Part shown: one piece after another, positions 37,551 to 46,823 of the stretch
How positions within the stretch are numbered: the stretch's first letter is position 1
Layout: each line of letters opens with the position of its first letter
From: Trichococcus palustris
Lineage (GTDB): Bacteria; Bacillota; Bacilli; Lactobacillales; Aerococcaceae
Assembly (NCBI RefSeq): GCF_900114465.1
Contig: NZ_FOTD01000014.1
Location: forward strand, 1 to 64,000
Direction of reading: 5' to 3'
DNA length: 64,000 nt
Notes under the pieces: model-generated
What the model saw: only the letters and a program-made list of their open reading frames with translations
What the model was told of the DNA's origin: nothing
The model's database searches: none
Translations under genes and position numbers: made by a program

Positions 37551-40124
37551 CTATTTTTTATCTTCCGCATCTGCTTCTTTTGCTTTTGCAGCTTTCTTAA
37601 CCGGTTTTACGGCTTGTGCTTGGCGTTGTTTCTGCATTTCCATCATTTGACGCATTTTTAAAGAGGCAATTTGTGCCCTTCTTGCTTGTTCCAGCAGCTC
37701 TGCTTGAGAGGCCTCTGTTTCACGGGTAGGACGGATATTCGATCCTTGGCCCACTGATTCGCGTTGCAGGTTTTGGCGGATTTCCGATTTCATGACAATG
37801 CGCGTTACCTCATAATCGATTGTCGCGATCATTTCTTGGAAACGATCGTAGCCTTCCGTTTGATATTCGGTCAACGGATTGTTCTGTGCATAAGAGCGCA
37901 AGCCGATCCCTTGACGGAGTTCATCCATGTTATCGATGTGGTCCGTCCATTTGCTGTCGACGACGCGTAGGATGACTACTTTCTCAAATTCCAGCATTTG
38001 CTCCGGATTCAATTGGGACTCTTTCGTTTGGTATACCGCGATGGCGCGTTCATTCAGGTACTCTTCGATCTCATGGGCCGATTTATCTTCCAAGTCAGCC
38101 AATGCGATGCTATCCGGATGCACGAGTGCAGCCCCGGCAAAGTCGCGGATGCCTTGAAGGTTCCAGTTCGCCTTTTCCCCAAGCGTATGTGTTTCCACTA
38201 CACGGGCAATGCTGCGTTTGATCATTGCTGTCGTGACATATTTCAATGATTTGGTTTCATTGATGATATCCAGACGTTGGCCGTAGATGATTTCACGTTG
38301 TTCACGCATAACCTCATCGTACTCCAATACGTTTTTACGTGTATCGTAGTTGTTTCCTTCTACACGTTTTTGTGCGGATTCCACTTGTTTTGAAAGCATT
38401 TTGCTTTGGATGACCACATCTTCTGCTTCATCATCCAAATTCAGCCTGCTCCAAACCTGTTGAATGCGTTCTGAACCGAATCTTCTCATCAAATCGTCTT
38501 CAAGCGACAGATAGAATTGCGTTTCCCCTGGATCTCCTTGACGACCGGCACGTCCCCGCAACTGATTGTCGATACGGCGGGATTCGTGACGCTCTGTACC
38601 GATGACACATAATCCGCCTACTTCTTTTACGCCTTTGCCGAGCTTGATATCTGTCCCACGACCGGCCATGTTGGTTGCGATCGTAACCGCACCCGGTTGT
38701 CCAGCGCCGATGATGATTTCAGCTTCCTTGAAGTGGTTTTTCGCATTCAATACTTGATGCGGAATATTTTCTTGATGCAATAATTGCGACAACAGTTCCG
38801 ATGTTTCTACGGCTACTGTACCGACAAGGATCGGTTGTCCTTTTTCATGGCGGACTTTGATGTCTTGCACAACCGCTTTGAATTTGCTCTTCAACGATGG
38901 ATACAACAAATCCGGATAATCGTTACGCACGATTGGTCTGTTCGTCGGAATCTGAATGACATTCATGTTATAGATTTCCCTGAATTCTTCCTCTTCCGTT
39001 TTGGCAGTACCCGTCATCCCGGATAATTTTGCATACATCCGGAAATAGTTTTGGAAGGTGATGGTTGCCATTGTTTTCGATTCATTTTCGATTTCGACGT
39101 TCTCTTTTGCTTCGATGGCTTGGTGCAGACCGTCAGAGTAACGGCGGCCTTCCATGATTCTACCCGTGAATTGATCGACGATTTTAACTTTACCGTCATC
39201 CACAACATAGTCGATGTCCAATAACATGATGTAGTTTGCACGCAAAGCTTGATCCACATGATGCACCAAGCGTGTGTTGTCGACATCATAAAGATTCTCC
39301 AAATGGAAAGTCTTTTCTGCTTTCTCGATCCCCTCATCCGTCAGTGAAATGGATTTGGATGTCAAATCGATCGTGTAGTCTTCTTCCTCTTTCAAGCTCT
39401 TGACGAAGAAGTCGGCACGGTTATAGAGCGCGGTCGATTTTTCGGCTTGCCCGGAGATGATCAGCGGTGTACGGGCTTCATCGACCAAAATGGAATCCAC
39501 TTCATCGACAACAGCAAAATTCAATGGGCGCTGCGCCATTTGATTTTTGTATACAACCATGTTGTCGCGTAAATAGTCAAAACCTAGCTCGTTGTTCGTG
39601 CTGTAGGTGATGTCACAAGTATAGGCATCACGTTTTTCTTCAGATGTTTTTCCATTCAGGTTCAGTCCGACGGTCAATCCTAGGAAACGGTATAATTCAC
39701 CCATCTCAACTGCATCACGGCTTGCCAAGTATTCATTGACGGTGACAACGTGTACGCCCTCGCCAGAGAGTGCATTCAAATAAACCGGCATGGTCGCCGT
39801 AAGGGTTTTACCTTCCCCTGTTTTCATTTCGGCAATATTCCCTTTATGCAGCGTGATACCGCCCATGATCTGCACTTTATACGGATATAATCCCAATACG
39901 CGTTTGGCCCCTTCGCGGACTACCGCAAAAGCTTCTGGCAATAGGTCATCCAAGGATTCGCCTTTTTGGTAGCGTTCCTTCAGAGCGTTTGTTAAATCAC
40001 GTAATTCTTCGTCATCCAAAGCTTCCATACGATCTGCGTAGGAGATGACTTTATCTGCAGTCTTTTCTAAAGATCGCAATTCTTTTTTATCATTCTCGAT
40101 GAGTTTCTTTAAAAAGTTGGCCAT
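37551..40124 (-). CDS. secA: Preprotein translocase ATPase SecA
   Basis: Motor of the Sec pathway, 857 residues, driving preproteins through SecYEG. Walker A MKTGEGKT is at 100-107; [13 protein letters not shown] is the DEAD-box region; [13 protein letters not shown] and [30 protein letters not shown] are the second motor domain motifs. The C-terminus is a Gln/Met-rich helix followed by a Lys/Ala tail ([19 protein letters not shown]); the usual zinc motif CxCxSGKKYKxCC is missing. Start ATG 40124 follows AAGAGGAGATATAG. It precedes prfB by 135 bp. Confidence 0.97.
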   Translation of the reverse strand: MANFLKKLIENDKKELRSLEKTADKVISYADRMEALDDEELRDLTNALKERYQKGESLDDLLPEAFAVVREGAKRVLGLYPYKVQIMGGITLHKGNIAEMKTGEGKTLTATMPVYLNALSGEGVHVVTVNEYLASRDAVEMGELYRFLGLTVGLNLNGKTSEEKRDAYTCDITYSTNNELGFDYLRDNMVVYKNQMAQRPLNFAVVDEVDSILVDEARTPLIISGQAEKSTALYNRADFFVKSLKEEEDYTIDLTSKSISLTDEGIEKAEKTFHLENLYDVDNTRLVHHVDQALRANYIMLLDIDYVVDDGKVKIVDQFTGRIMEGRRYSDGLHQAIEAKENVEIENESKTMATITFQNYFRMYAKLSGMTGTAKTEEEEFREIYNMNVIQIPTNRPIVRNDYPDLLYPSLKSKFKAVVQDIKVRHEKGQPILVGTVAVETSELLSQLLHQENIPHQVLNAKNHFKEAEIIIGAGQPGAVTIATNMAGRGTDIKLGKGVKEVGGLCVIGTERHESRRIDNQLRGRAGRQGDPGETQFYLSLEDDLMRRFGSERIQQVWSRLNLDDEAEDVVIQSKMLSKQVESAQKRVEGNNYDTRKNVLEYDEVMREQREIIYGQRLDIINETKSLKYVTTAMIKRSIARVVETHTLGEKANWNLQGIRDFAGAALVHPDSIALADLEDKSAHEIEEYLNERAIAVYQTKESQLNPEQMLEFEKVVILRVVDSKWTDHIDNMDELRQGIGLRSYAQNNPLTEYQTEGYDRFQEMIATIDYEVTRIVMKSEIRQNLQRESVGQGSNIRPTRETEASQAELLEQARRAQIASLKMRQMMEMQKQRQAQAVKPVKKAAKAKEADAEDKK

Positions 40125-40580
40125 TCTATATCTCCTCTTACTGTCTGATTAACTTTATTTATATTTGGCACCTGGGCCGGAACAAAAAACCGGCGCTTTG
40201 CCTCATCCTCTTTTTTAAACGTTCTTGTCTGTAACCTGCTGACTGCTTCCTTAACTAAGGCAAGGGGAATCTCACTTGTCCGTACGCCTAAAAAATTGGT
40301 TCCGTTGACGCCAAGGACTCACGGCTGAAACTGTGTTGATGATGCCATCATCTCAATTATTTTTTGTGTGTCAAACGAGGCTAAAACCTAATATGAAAAG
40401 AATGCGCCTTATATTCCATGCCCAAAACGAGGAACTTTTCGGCGTTTTTTCATTAATTCTTATATCTTTACCATTCTATCATTACTTTGCAGCATTTTAA
40501 ACTATTTTATAAATTATGAGTTGATCCGTGGCCTGTTCAGAAAGTTCAAACCAATTTTCCATCAAAAATGATATCCAATC
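40125..40580. other. Long intergenic region upstream of secA
   Basis: About 455 bp. TATAAA near 40158 is a possible secA -10. GCCGG/CCGGC forms a hairpin around 40170-40192. The stretch CTCATCCTCTTTTTTAAACG at 40202-40221 resembles a block of the 23480 and 59616 repeats, and CCGTACG with CTAAAAAA follows near 40280-40295, so a decayed third copy is possible. No coding potential seen. Confidence 0.4.
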
Positions 40581-40614
40581 AAAAAAACGGGTCCCGGACT
40601 GAAGTCCCGGACCC
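40581..40614 (-). terminator. Intrinsic terminator after hpf
   Basis: GGGTCCGGGACT pairs with AGTCCGGGACCC, followed on the minus strand by GTTTTTTT; 69 bp past the hpf stop. Confidence 0.88.
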
Positions 40615-40682
40615 ATTAGCTATTCAAAACCTATTTGTTAAGCCGCGTTCCCAATTGCTGGGTCGGCGTGCCTTTTCTCGGC

Positions 40683-41243
40683 TTAATCTGTTTCAATAAG
40701 ACCGAACTTGCCGTCTTTACGGCGGTACACGATGCTCGTGCCGTTCGTTTCTGAATCTTCAAAAATGAAGAAGTTATGTCCAAGCATATTCATCTGCAAT
40801 ACAGCTTCTTCGCTATCCATAGGTTTAAGAGACAAACGTTTGGTACGAACGATTTCAAGTTGGTTTTCATCGTCCTCCAATTTCTCTTCCACCGGTTGCG
40901 GCCCATTGCCTAAATCAAATCCTTTTTCTCTTGATTTACGGTGAATTTTGGTTTTATATTTGCGGACTTGACGTTCTAATTTATCCACAACTAAATCAAT
41001 GCTCCCATATAAATCACTTGAGGTTTCCTCTGCTCTTAAAACAAGGAATGGTAGAGGAATCGTAACTTCCACCGTCGCTGATTTTTCAGCTGGGAAAGGA
41101 TATACCGTCAAATTTACATGTGCTGTGGTTTCAGGCGGCACATTTGTGAAGTATTTATCCAATCTGCCCAGTTTTTTTTCAACATAGTTGCGAATCGGTT
41201 CGGTTACCTCAATATTTTCTCCTCGGACATTATACTTAAACAT
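40683..41243 (-). CDS. hpf: Long-form ribosome hibernation promoting factor
   Basis: A 186-residue long HPF that dimerises 70S ribosomes into inactive 100S particles in stationary phase. The N-terminal HPF/RaiA domain (MFKYNVRGENIEVTEPIRNYVEKKLGRLDKYF, then a betabetabeta-alpha with ERQVRKYKTKIHRK) is joined by a charged linker to the C-terminal dimerisation domain (IVRTKRLSLKPMDSEEAVLQMNMLGHNFFIFEDSETNGTSIVYRRKDGKFGLIE). Start ATG 41243 follows AAAGGAGAGA; an upstream ATG at 41273 lacks conservation. It has a strong sigma-A promoter and a leader with two small hairpins. Confidence 0.95.
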   Translation of the reverse strand: MFKYNVRGENIEVTEPIRNYVEKKLGRLDKYFTNVPPETTAHVNLTVYPFPAEKSATVEVTIPLPFLVLRAEETSSDLYGSIDLVVDKLERQVRKYKTKIHRKSREKGFDLGNGPQPVEEKLEDDENQLEIVRTKRLSLKPMDSEEAVLQMNMLGHNFFIFEDSETNGTSIVYRRKDGKFGLIETD

Positions 41244-41328
41244 AGCACTCTCTCCTTTCGTCTGATTCATCATCAGATAAAGACAACCCTATGCCTATGG
41301 ACCACTCATAGGAGGTTTCTTTAACTAT

Positions 41329-41357
41329 ATTATAATGTAAGCGCGTTAATATTACAA
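41329..41357 (-). promoter_or_regulatory. hpf promoter
   Basis: TTGTAA, 17 bp, TATAAT on the minus strand: a complete sigma-A-type promoter about 86 bp before hpf. The leader contains CCTATG...CATAGG and TCTGA/TCAGA hairpins upstream of the ribosome site. Confidence 0.78.
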
Positions 41358-41372
41358 TGTATTTCAATCGGA

Positions 41373-42062
41373 TTATCTAGCAATCGAAAAAGATTCCACC
41401 GATGCAAAACCATACTTGTACAGGAGCGCTTTGGCGTGGTGTAGCGTTCTTCCAGTGGTATATACGTCGTCAAAAAGAATGATTTTCTTCTTCAAATAAT
41501 CTTCATAATCCTGCCTTAAATCGAAAGGTTGTTGGGATGCCATCCGTTCTTGTCTGTTTTTCTCGGATTGTTTGCCTCCTTGATGGCTGTTTCCCATAAG
41601 CATTTGACTCGGTATCCCCGCCTGTTTCAGCATCTCCTCGCACTGATTGAATCCTCTTTCTGCAAAACTGGTTTGGGATATCGGCAGCGGAACGAAGAGT
41701 GCGCCTTTATTTTTTTGCTGATACTGCTGCAGTTCCGTTCGAAAAGCCCCGGTCAAACGATGATCCCCTTGAAACTTATAACGATGCAGCCAATCTTTCA
41801 CCGCCCCCTCATAGGCATAAAAAGCGGTATGCCTGATGGCCAATTGCGGATAAAGCCGCTCCCAATTCCGGCAATCCTCGCAATAATCCCCTGTTTCCTG
41901 TCTGCGCATGCAGCCTGGGCAAGTGGTCGTTCCCGACAGGGCGGGCAGCTTCCGTAGGCATTCCTGACAGGCCAGTGCGGGCAGCCTCTCCCGGAATTGG
42001 AATAATTCCCGCAACGTCAAACTTTCAGTGATCCAGCGATCACAAAACAGGCATTGGCCCAT
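41373..42062 (-). CDS. comFC: ComFC amidophosphoribosyltransferase-family competence protein
   Basis: A 229-residue PRTase-fold protein needed for DNA uptake in competent Gram-positives. N-terminal cysteine clusters CLFCDRW...CQECLRKLP...CPGCMRRQETGDYCEDC could bind zinc; the C-terminal phosphoribosyl-binding motif IILFDDVYTTGRTLHHA is intact. I start it at ATG 42062 (MGQCLFCD) after AGAGGG, which overlaps comFA by 23 bp; a longer frame to 42089 is unlikely. It transports nothing itself; in the family it works with ComFA at the membrane. Confidence 0.9.
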   Translation of the reverse strand: MGQCLFCDRWITESLTLRELFQFRERLPALACQECLRKLPALSGTTTCPGCMRRQETGDYCEDCRNWERLYPQLAIRHTAFYAYEGAVKDWLHRYKFQGDHRLTGAFRTELQQYQQKNKGALFVPLPISQTSFAERGFNQCEEMLKQAGIPSQMLMGNSHQGGKQSEKNRQERMASQQPFDLRQDYEDYLKKKIILFDDVYTTGRTLHHAKALLYKYGFASVESFSIAR

Positions 42063-43410
42063 GCAGCAACCCTCTCTTCCGCGCCTCACTGTTCATCTCT
42101 TTTATTTGCCGGACCGCGCCCTTCAGCGCTTTCGTTTTCCCGTAGTGTCCATATACAACCAACCCGGTCGGGAAATCTTTGTGGCGCCCGGCCCTTCCGG
42201 CTATCTGGACTAAAGAGGATTCGGTGAATACTCTGTCTTCTGTCCCCAAAACAAAGACATCGATATCCCGGAAGGTAACCCCTCTTTCCAAAATTGTCGT
42301 CGTCATCAGAAAATCATATTCCTCGGAACGCATTCTTTTGACTTTCTCTTCACGTTCCGGATCGGCTGCTGAAACGGAAGTGAATTTCTTTTCAGGGAAC
42401 AGTTCCCGCATCCAGATTTCCAACGACTCCATCAAGCGGATGTGGGGCAAAAACAGCAGAAATCTTCTTCCGCTCTCTAATTGCCTGCGGATCAGCAGCA
42501 TGAATTTGGTTCTGCTGTTCTTTTTCGCGATCGCTTTCCGCCAATCACCGACCCACAAACATTTCGGTTCAGGTAAAGGGTATTTGTGGTAGCGCGCGGG
42601 CAGGATGGTTGCCGTCAATTCCCTGTTTTTGATTTCCTTTTGCATCTCCCGTGAAGGCGTGGCCGTCAAATAGATCAATGCGCTCTCTTTTTTCCGTGAC
42701 TTCTGCGCGCCAAATTGCAAAGCGTCATCGTTATGGTAAGGAAAAGAATCGATTTCATCGATGATCAATAGATCGAATGCTTCCCTGAATCGCAGCAATT
42801 GATGCGTTGTGGCGATCACAAGCGGCGTGTAACGGTAGCTTTCTTCAGCCCCGCCATACAATAGCGCCAGCGGAACCAGCGGGAATGCTTGGCGGATCCT
42901 CGGCGCCAATTCCAGGCAAACATCCACCCGGGGCGATGCGATGCAGACGCGGCCATTCTGTTTCAGGCAATCAGCAATGCCCGCGAAAATCATTTCCGTC
43001 TTGCCCGAACCGGCAACCGCCCAGATCAAGCGGGTCTGTTTTCCCTTTACAGTGGCGATGATTTCTTTTGATGCTCGCTCCTGTTCAGGGGACAATTGCC
43101 CCTGCCATTCCAAAACGGGTCCCGGAATGGTTTCGAATCGGTTTGCTTCGGGCAGGTGATAAAGTTCTGTGCAGGCCTTTATTTTCCCCATATTCAGGCA
43201 ATCCGCACAATAAAAACATTTCCCGCCGCAAAAGCAAGGCGCGCTCACAAGGCTCTTTTTATTACTTGTCCCGCAGCGCGAACAGACCGGTGTCCCTTTC
43301 ACCAGGCTGAAACCGGCTTTCTTTTCGGCCCGTTCCAGGATGCTGGCGTCCACATTCCGCAACTCTTCTTTGGTCAGTTCTCTGCCGAATAATAATTCTT
43401 GATCATCCAT
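42040..43410 (-). CDS. comFA: ComFA DEAD-box DNA translocase for competence
   Basis: A superfamily-2 ATPase driving single-stranded DNA import during transformation; 456 residues from ATG 43410 (GTG 43419 is an alternative; both have poor spacing). The N-terminal zinc finger has Cys 43, 46, 59, 61, 65, 68 and 71 (CSRCG...CFCGGKCFYCADC). Walker A is AVAGSGKTEM, the DEAD box LLIIDEIDSFP, motif III YLTATPS, motif VI QIAGRAGRHKDFP. Together with comFC it suggests the machinery for natural competence, though other com genes are not in view. Confidence 0.92.
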   Translation of the reverse strand: MDDQELLFGRELTKEELRNVDASILERAEKKAGFSLVKGTPVCSRCGTSNKKSLVSAPCFCGGKCFYCADCLNMGKIKACTELYHLPEANRFETIPGPVLEWQGQLSPEQERASKEIIATVKGKQTRLIWAVAGSGKTEMIFAGIADCLKQNGRVCIASPRVDVCLELAPRIRQAFPLVPLALLYGGAEESYRYTPLVIATTHQLLRFREAFDLLIIDEIDSFPYHNDDALQFGAQKSRKKESALIYLTATPSREMQKEIKNRELTATILPARYHKYPLPEPKCLWVGDWRKAIAKKNSRTKFMLLIRRQLESGRRFLLFLPHIRLMESLEIWMRELFPEKKFTSVSAADPEREEKVKRMRSEEYDFLMTTTILERGVTFRDIDVFVLGTEDRVFTESSLVQIAGRAGRHKDFPTGLVVYGHYGKTKALKGAVRQIKEMNSEARKRGLLHGPMPVL

Positions 43411-43501
43411 ACTCCCCACTTCCCCTTTTGTTGCTTGCCCTACACCTGTTAGCTACGCAAATAGGCCCGGGAAATTTCCCGGACCTTCCTGAAAGAAGAA
43501 C

Positions 43502-43540
43502 AAAAAGAGGGGGTTGTCTCGAACTGAGACAGCCCCCTCG
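43502..43540 (-). terminator. Terminator of the tRNA-Leu gene
   Basis: GAGGGGGCTGTCTC pairs with GAGACAACCCCCTC around AGTTC, followed on the minus strand by TTTTTG; 15 bp beyond the tRNA. Confidence 0.92.
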
Positions 43541-43554
43541 CTTTATTTTATTTA

Positions 43555-43638
43555 TGGCCACGAAGGGACTTGAACCCTCACATCGAAACCGATACCAGAT
43601 TCTGAGTCTGGCGCGTCTGCCTATTCCGCCACATGGCC
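43555..43638 (-). tRNA. tRNA-Leu, anticodon CAG
   Basis: 84 nt with acceptor GGCCATG/CGTGGCC (one T-G pair), anticodon stem CCAGA/TCTGG with anticodon CAG, a long class-II variable arm (ATCGGTTTCGAT) and a T arm GAGGG-TTCAAGT-CCCTT. The discriminator is A. CCA is not encoded. It is a single-gene unit with its own promoter and terminator. Confidence 0.96.
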
Positions 43639-43661
43639 AGTAAGATTGAAACGATATTTAC

Positions 43662-43690
43662 ATAATACGCCTTTTTTCAGCAGTTGTACA
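43662..43690 (-). promoter_or_regulatory. tRNA-Leu promoter
   Basis: TGTACA, 17 bp, TATTAT on the minus strand, 24 bp before the mature 5' end. Confidence 0.7.
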
Positions 43691-43724
43691 GTCCAAAATG
43701 GCTAAAAATACCGTAAAAATATTT

Positions 43725-44273
43725 TCAGCCTCTGAACGGAAATTGCTTCAAGGGAATATAGGCTAAACGCCCCTCCACCTGTTTGCTCTCGAATAGCGTA
43801 AGCTGCGAGACTTTCATTCGAACAGGATCGGCGGGGGCAAACGCCCCCGGTTCGCCCCATTCTTTGGACAACACAATGCCCCGCCCTAAGGAAAGATGCG
43901 GGATGAAGGCGACTTCGTCAGCCATCTTTATATTTTCCGACAGCAAGGCAGCGTTCACGCGCTTATATAACAGCTGCAGCTTTTCATTCGCTTCGATCCC
44001 CACCCAAACGACCGCTTTATTTTTTTTGGGGAATGCCCCCAACTGACTGGTCTTGATCATGAATGGTGCCTGTTCGGCTGTGGAAGCCGCAAGTATGTCC
44101 TCGATCTTATCCAATTGCTCTCCAGTAACAGCCCCGATGAAGCGGAGCGTCAGATGGAAATTTTCCTCAGCGGTGAACTTTCCACTTTCGCAGCCTTTTT
44201 TTACTTCCGCTTGGATGGTCTTCAGATGGTTCTTCATTTTTTCAGATAGTTCGATGCCGATAAAAACTCTCAT
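43725..44273 (-). CDS. thpR: RNA 2',3'-cyclic phosphodiesterase / 2'-5' RNA ligase (ThpR)
   Basis: A 182-residue 2H phosphoesterase. Both catalytic HxTx/HxSx motifs are present: HLTLRFIG near 41 and HLSLGRG near 130, with the N-terminal FIGIELSEKMKNHL start of the family. It opens 2',3'-cyclic phosphates of RNA; a wider cellular role is unknown. Lies between murE and the tRNA gene, start at ATG 44273. Confidence 0.9.
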   Translation of the reverse strand: MRVFIGIELSEKMKNHLKTIQAEVKKGCESGKFTAEENFHLTLRFIGAVTGEQLDKIEDILAASTAEQAPFMIKTSQLGAFPKKNKAVVWVGIEANEKLQLLYKRVNAALLSENIKMADEVAFIPHLSLGRGIVLSKEWGEPGAFAPADPVRMKVSQLTLFESKQVEGRLAYIPLKQFPFRG

Positions 44274-44304
44274 ATGCCGTTCTCCTTTCTGTTATCAGTG
44301 TACA

Positions 44305-44338
44305 GGAAAAGGCAGAACGTAAAAAGTCCTGCCTTCCC
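44305..44338 (-). terminator. Probable terminator of murE
   Basis: AAGGCAG pairs with CTGCCTT around a 13-nt loop, followed on the minus strand by TTCC. Medium strength, located between murE and thpR. Confidence 0.5.
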
Positions 44339-44431
44339 AATAATGTATCTAATGCCTGCTGATCATATCCATGAAATGCCGCACCGGTTCTTCCGCCTTC
44401 GCTCATTCCCGCGGATTTCTTTCCGGTGGGC

Positions 44432-45928
44432 TTAGCGGGACCGTTTCGCGTTCCTGGCGGCAATCGCTCTTGCTGCGACTTCGCTGTCCAGAAGGTATCT
44501 CATCGTTCCCTTGTCGTTATAGTCCGATTCGTGGCCACGTCCCAGGATGATGACCGTATCTTCCGGCTCAGCCATCGCGATCGCATGCAGTATCGCTTCT
44601 TCACGGTTTTCGATATATTCGTAGTTATCTTTTTCAATGCCCGCAATCATCATTTCAATGATTTGTTCCTGCGGCTCTTTGCCGGTATCGTCCGTGGTCA
44701 GGACAACATGATCGGATAATTCCGTCCCGATGCGCGCCATGATCGGACGTTTCTCATGCTCGCGTTCGCCGGCTCCGCCGAACACGGAGATAAGCCTTCC
44801 CTTGGTGAATTCCCGGACAACGCTCAACACTTTTTCCATCGCATCCGGCGAGTGCGCAAAATCAACGTAAACGCCGATGTCTTGAGCCCCTGGAACGATC
44901 TCCAGTCTCCCTGCAACGCCTTCAAGGTTGGCGACCGCCTTCGTCGCATCTTCCAGAGCGATGCCGGTAGCGTAGACAGCAGCCAAAGCGGCCAACGTAT
45001 TCGAAACATTGTACAGGCCGACCAAATTCGTCACGACGGGGTAGCTTTCCCCATTCACGATCAGGTCGAAATGCGTCTGGGTTTGGCTATAGGAAATGTT
45101 CGCCGCAAAAAAGTCGGCCGTCTCATCTTCGACGCTGTAGGAAATCACCTCGGCAGCCGTAGCGATGCGGTAACTATGGATCGTCTCGTCATCGGCATTC
45201 AAAACAGCCGTTTTGGTGCGGCCATTTTTTCTGCCGTTGCCCAATTGGGAGAAGATCAATTTTTTGGATTCCGCATAAGCTTCCATGGTGTGATGGAATT
45301 CCATATGTTCATGCGTCAAGTTCGTCATGATCGCCACATCCACATCCAGCCCCCACGCGCGCCCCATTTCCAAAGCGATGGAAGACAGTTCCAACGTGAA
45401 GTATTCCGTTTCCATGTCCACCATTTGACGCAGCGATTGTTGCATCGTGATGCTGTCTGGGGTAGTGTTTTTTGTTTTAATGACCTCGTCGCCGACATGC
45501 ATTTCAATGGTTCCCATCAAGCCGGTTTTGTGATGCAACCCCTTCAGGATGGCTTCGACAAGATACGTCACCGTCGTTTTTCCGTTTGTCCCCGTAACGC
45601 CGATGACTTGCATCGCTTCGCTGGGGTAGTCATAAAAACGGTTTGCCAGCAGACTCATCGCTTTCCCCGTATCCGAAACATAGACGACCGGCACATCGCC
45701 GGCTATCGCTTGGATGTCCTTGCGTGCGACGATCAGGCTTGCACCGTTTGCCGCTGCTTTCTCTACGTAGCGATGGCCGTCCACTTGGGTGCCTTCTATG
45801 CAGATGAAGAGATCACCCGGCTGGATGGCGCGGGAATCCTGGCTGATGGCATTGATAGTTAAGTCGGCCGTTAAGGTTCCGACAATTTTTTTCATTTTGA
45901 TTACATCGATTAAATCTGTAGCTTTCAC
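44432..45928 (-). CDS. murE: MurE-type UDP-N-acetylmuramyl tripeptide synthetase
   Basis: ATP-dependent Mur ligase adding the third stem-peptide residue to UDP-MurNAc-L-Ala-D-Glu; 498 residues from GTG 45928 (after AAAGGTGAT). ATP loop GVTGTNGKTTVT, carbamoylated-Lys region and NLTHEHMEFH are present. The position that reads DNPR in diaminopimelate enzymes and DNPA in staphylococcal Lys enzymes reads TTDDTGKEPQ here, so the amino acid added (Lys, diaminopimelate or other) cannot be called. It stands outside any dcw cluster, as Lys-adding MurE often does. Confidence 0.88.
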   Translation of the reverse strand: MKATDLIDVIKMKKIVGTLTADLTINAISQDSRAIQPGDLFICIEGTQVDGHRYVEKAAANGASLIVARKDIQAIAGDVPVVYVSDTGKAMSLLANRFYDYPSEAMQVIGVTGTNGKTTVTYLVEAILKGLHHKTGLMGTIEMHVGDEVIKTKNTTPDSITMQQSLRQMVDMETEYFTLELSSIALEMGRAWGLDVDVAIMTNLTHEHMEFHHTMEAYAESKKLIFSQLGNGRKNGRTKTAVLNADDETIHSYRIATAAEVISYSVEDETADFFAANISYSQTQTHFDLIVNGESYPVVTNLVGLYNVSNTLAALAAVYATGIALEDATKAVANLEGVAGRLEIVPGAQDIGVYVDFAHSPDAMEKVLSVVREFTKGRLISVFGGAGEREHEKRPIMARIGTELSDHVVLTTDDTGKEPQEQIIEMMIAGIEKDNYEYIENREEAILHAIAMAEPEDTVIILGRGHESDYNDKGTMRYLLDSEVAARAIAARNAKRSR

Positions 45929-46094
45929 GCAGATCACCTTTCTATCGGCCTCTTGCGGCCATTTTCCATCTATTCTTACATACAATACCACAAATGGAAA
46001 TGATGGGGAAGCAATTTTCAGCCCCTCCGGCACACCGGAATAGCTCGAATCTGTGATAGAATAAATCAGGAATCTTTTCAGGGGAGGAATGGAT

Positions 46095-46775
46095 ATGTTA
46101 ACCAGTTATAAAACAATCGCACATGATGGAAATACGGAAATCGTCATAAAAGGATCGTGCTTCATCTGCACCTTGAAACGCGTCTATTCAGAAGACGAAG
46201 CGAAGGAATTCATCCAAGCAATAAAAAAGGATCATTGGAAGGCGACGCATAATTGTTCTGCCTATCTAATCGGTGACCAAAATGAAATCCAACGGGCACA
46301 CGATGATGGTGAGCCTTCCGGCACAGCCGGTGTGCCCATGCTGGAAGTATTGAAGAAGAACGGCCTCCACTATGTAGCGGCCGTTGTGACCCGCTATTTC
46401 GGCGGTACTAAATTGGGTGCGGGCGGACTGATCCGCGCCTACAGCAAATCGGTTTCCACTGCACTGAACGAAATCGGGCTTGTGGAACGCTCCCTTCAGA
46501 GAAAAGTCGGAAGCATCGTTTCTTACGCAGCCTCAGGAAAGCTGGAAAACTACCTGCAGCAATCGAAATACACGTTGGTGGATACACAATATACCGATCA
46601 AGTGTGCTTCGTCTGCGGCATTCCCGAGGAAGAAGTCGCTGCCTTCCAAGGGGAAATCACCAACATCATGAACGGCCGTGTCGTCTTTGAAGTCGGTGAA
46701 CAGGGCTACGTCGAAAAACGGCTTGCACGAACGGATGCAGACGATGCCACACTGGATGACGAAGATTTCGAATGA
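46095..46775 (+). CDS. YigZ/IMPACT-family protein (YvyE-like)
   Basis: A 226-residue UPF0029/IMPACT protein. The N-terminal domain carries the family signature DDGEPSGTAGVPMLEVLKKNGLHYVAAVVTRYFGGTKLGAGGLIRAYSK at about 70-118; the C-terminal half has the DUF1949 ferredoxin-like fold (SYAASGKLENYLQQSKYTLVDTQY). Function is not firmly known; IMPACT homologues affect translation control. I chose ATG 46095 with GGAGG seven bases upstream; ATG 46089 sits directly on the ribosome site. Divergent from murE. Confidence 0.88.
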   Translation: MLTSYKTIAHDGNTEIVIKGSCFICTLKRVYSEDEAKEFIQAIKKDHWKATHNCSAYLIGDQNEIQRAHDDGEPSGTAGVPMLEVLKKNGLHYVAAVVTRYFGGTKLGAGGLIRAYSKSVSTALNEIGLVERSLQRKVGSIVSYAASGKLENYLQQSKYTLVDTQYTDQVCFVCGIPEEEVAAFQGEITNIMNGRVVFEVGEQGYVEKRLARTDADDATLDDEDFE

Positions 46776-46780
46776 AATAA

Positions 46781-46823
46781 AAACTGCCCGATTGCGCCCT
46801 TTCTTAGGACAATCGAGCAGTTT
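46781..46823. terminator. Bidirectional terminator between yigZ-like gene and tagO
   Basis: AAACTGC-CGATTG pairs with CAATCG-GCAGTTT; plus strand is followed by ATTTTTC, minus strand by TTATTT. It reaches the last codon of tagO. Confidence 0.82.

Noticed and set aside
41244-41372. raiA-motif RNA in the hpf leader
   Set aside because: The leader is only about 85 nt with two small hairpins, too short for that RNA.
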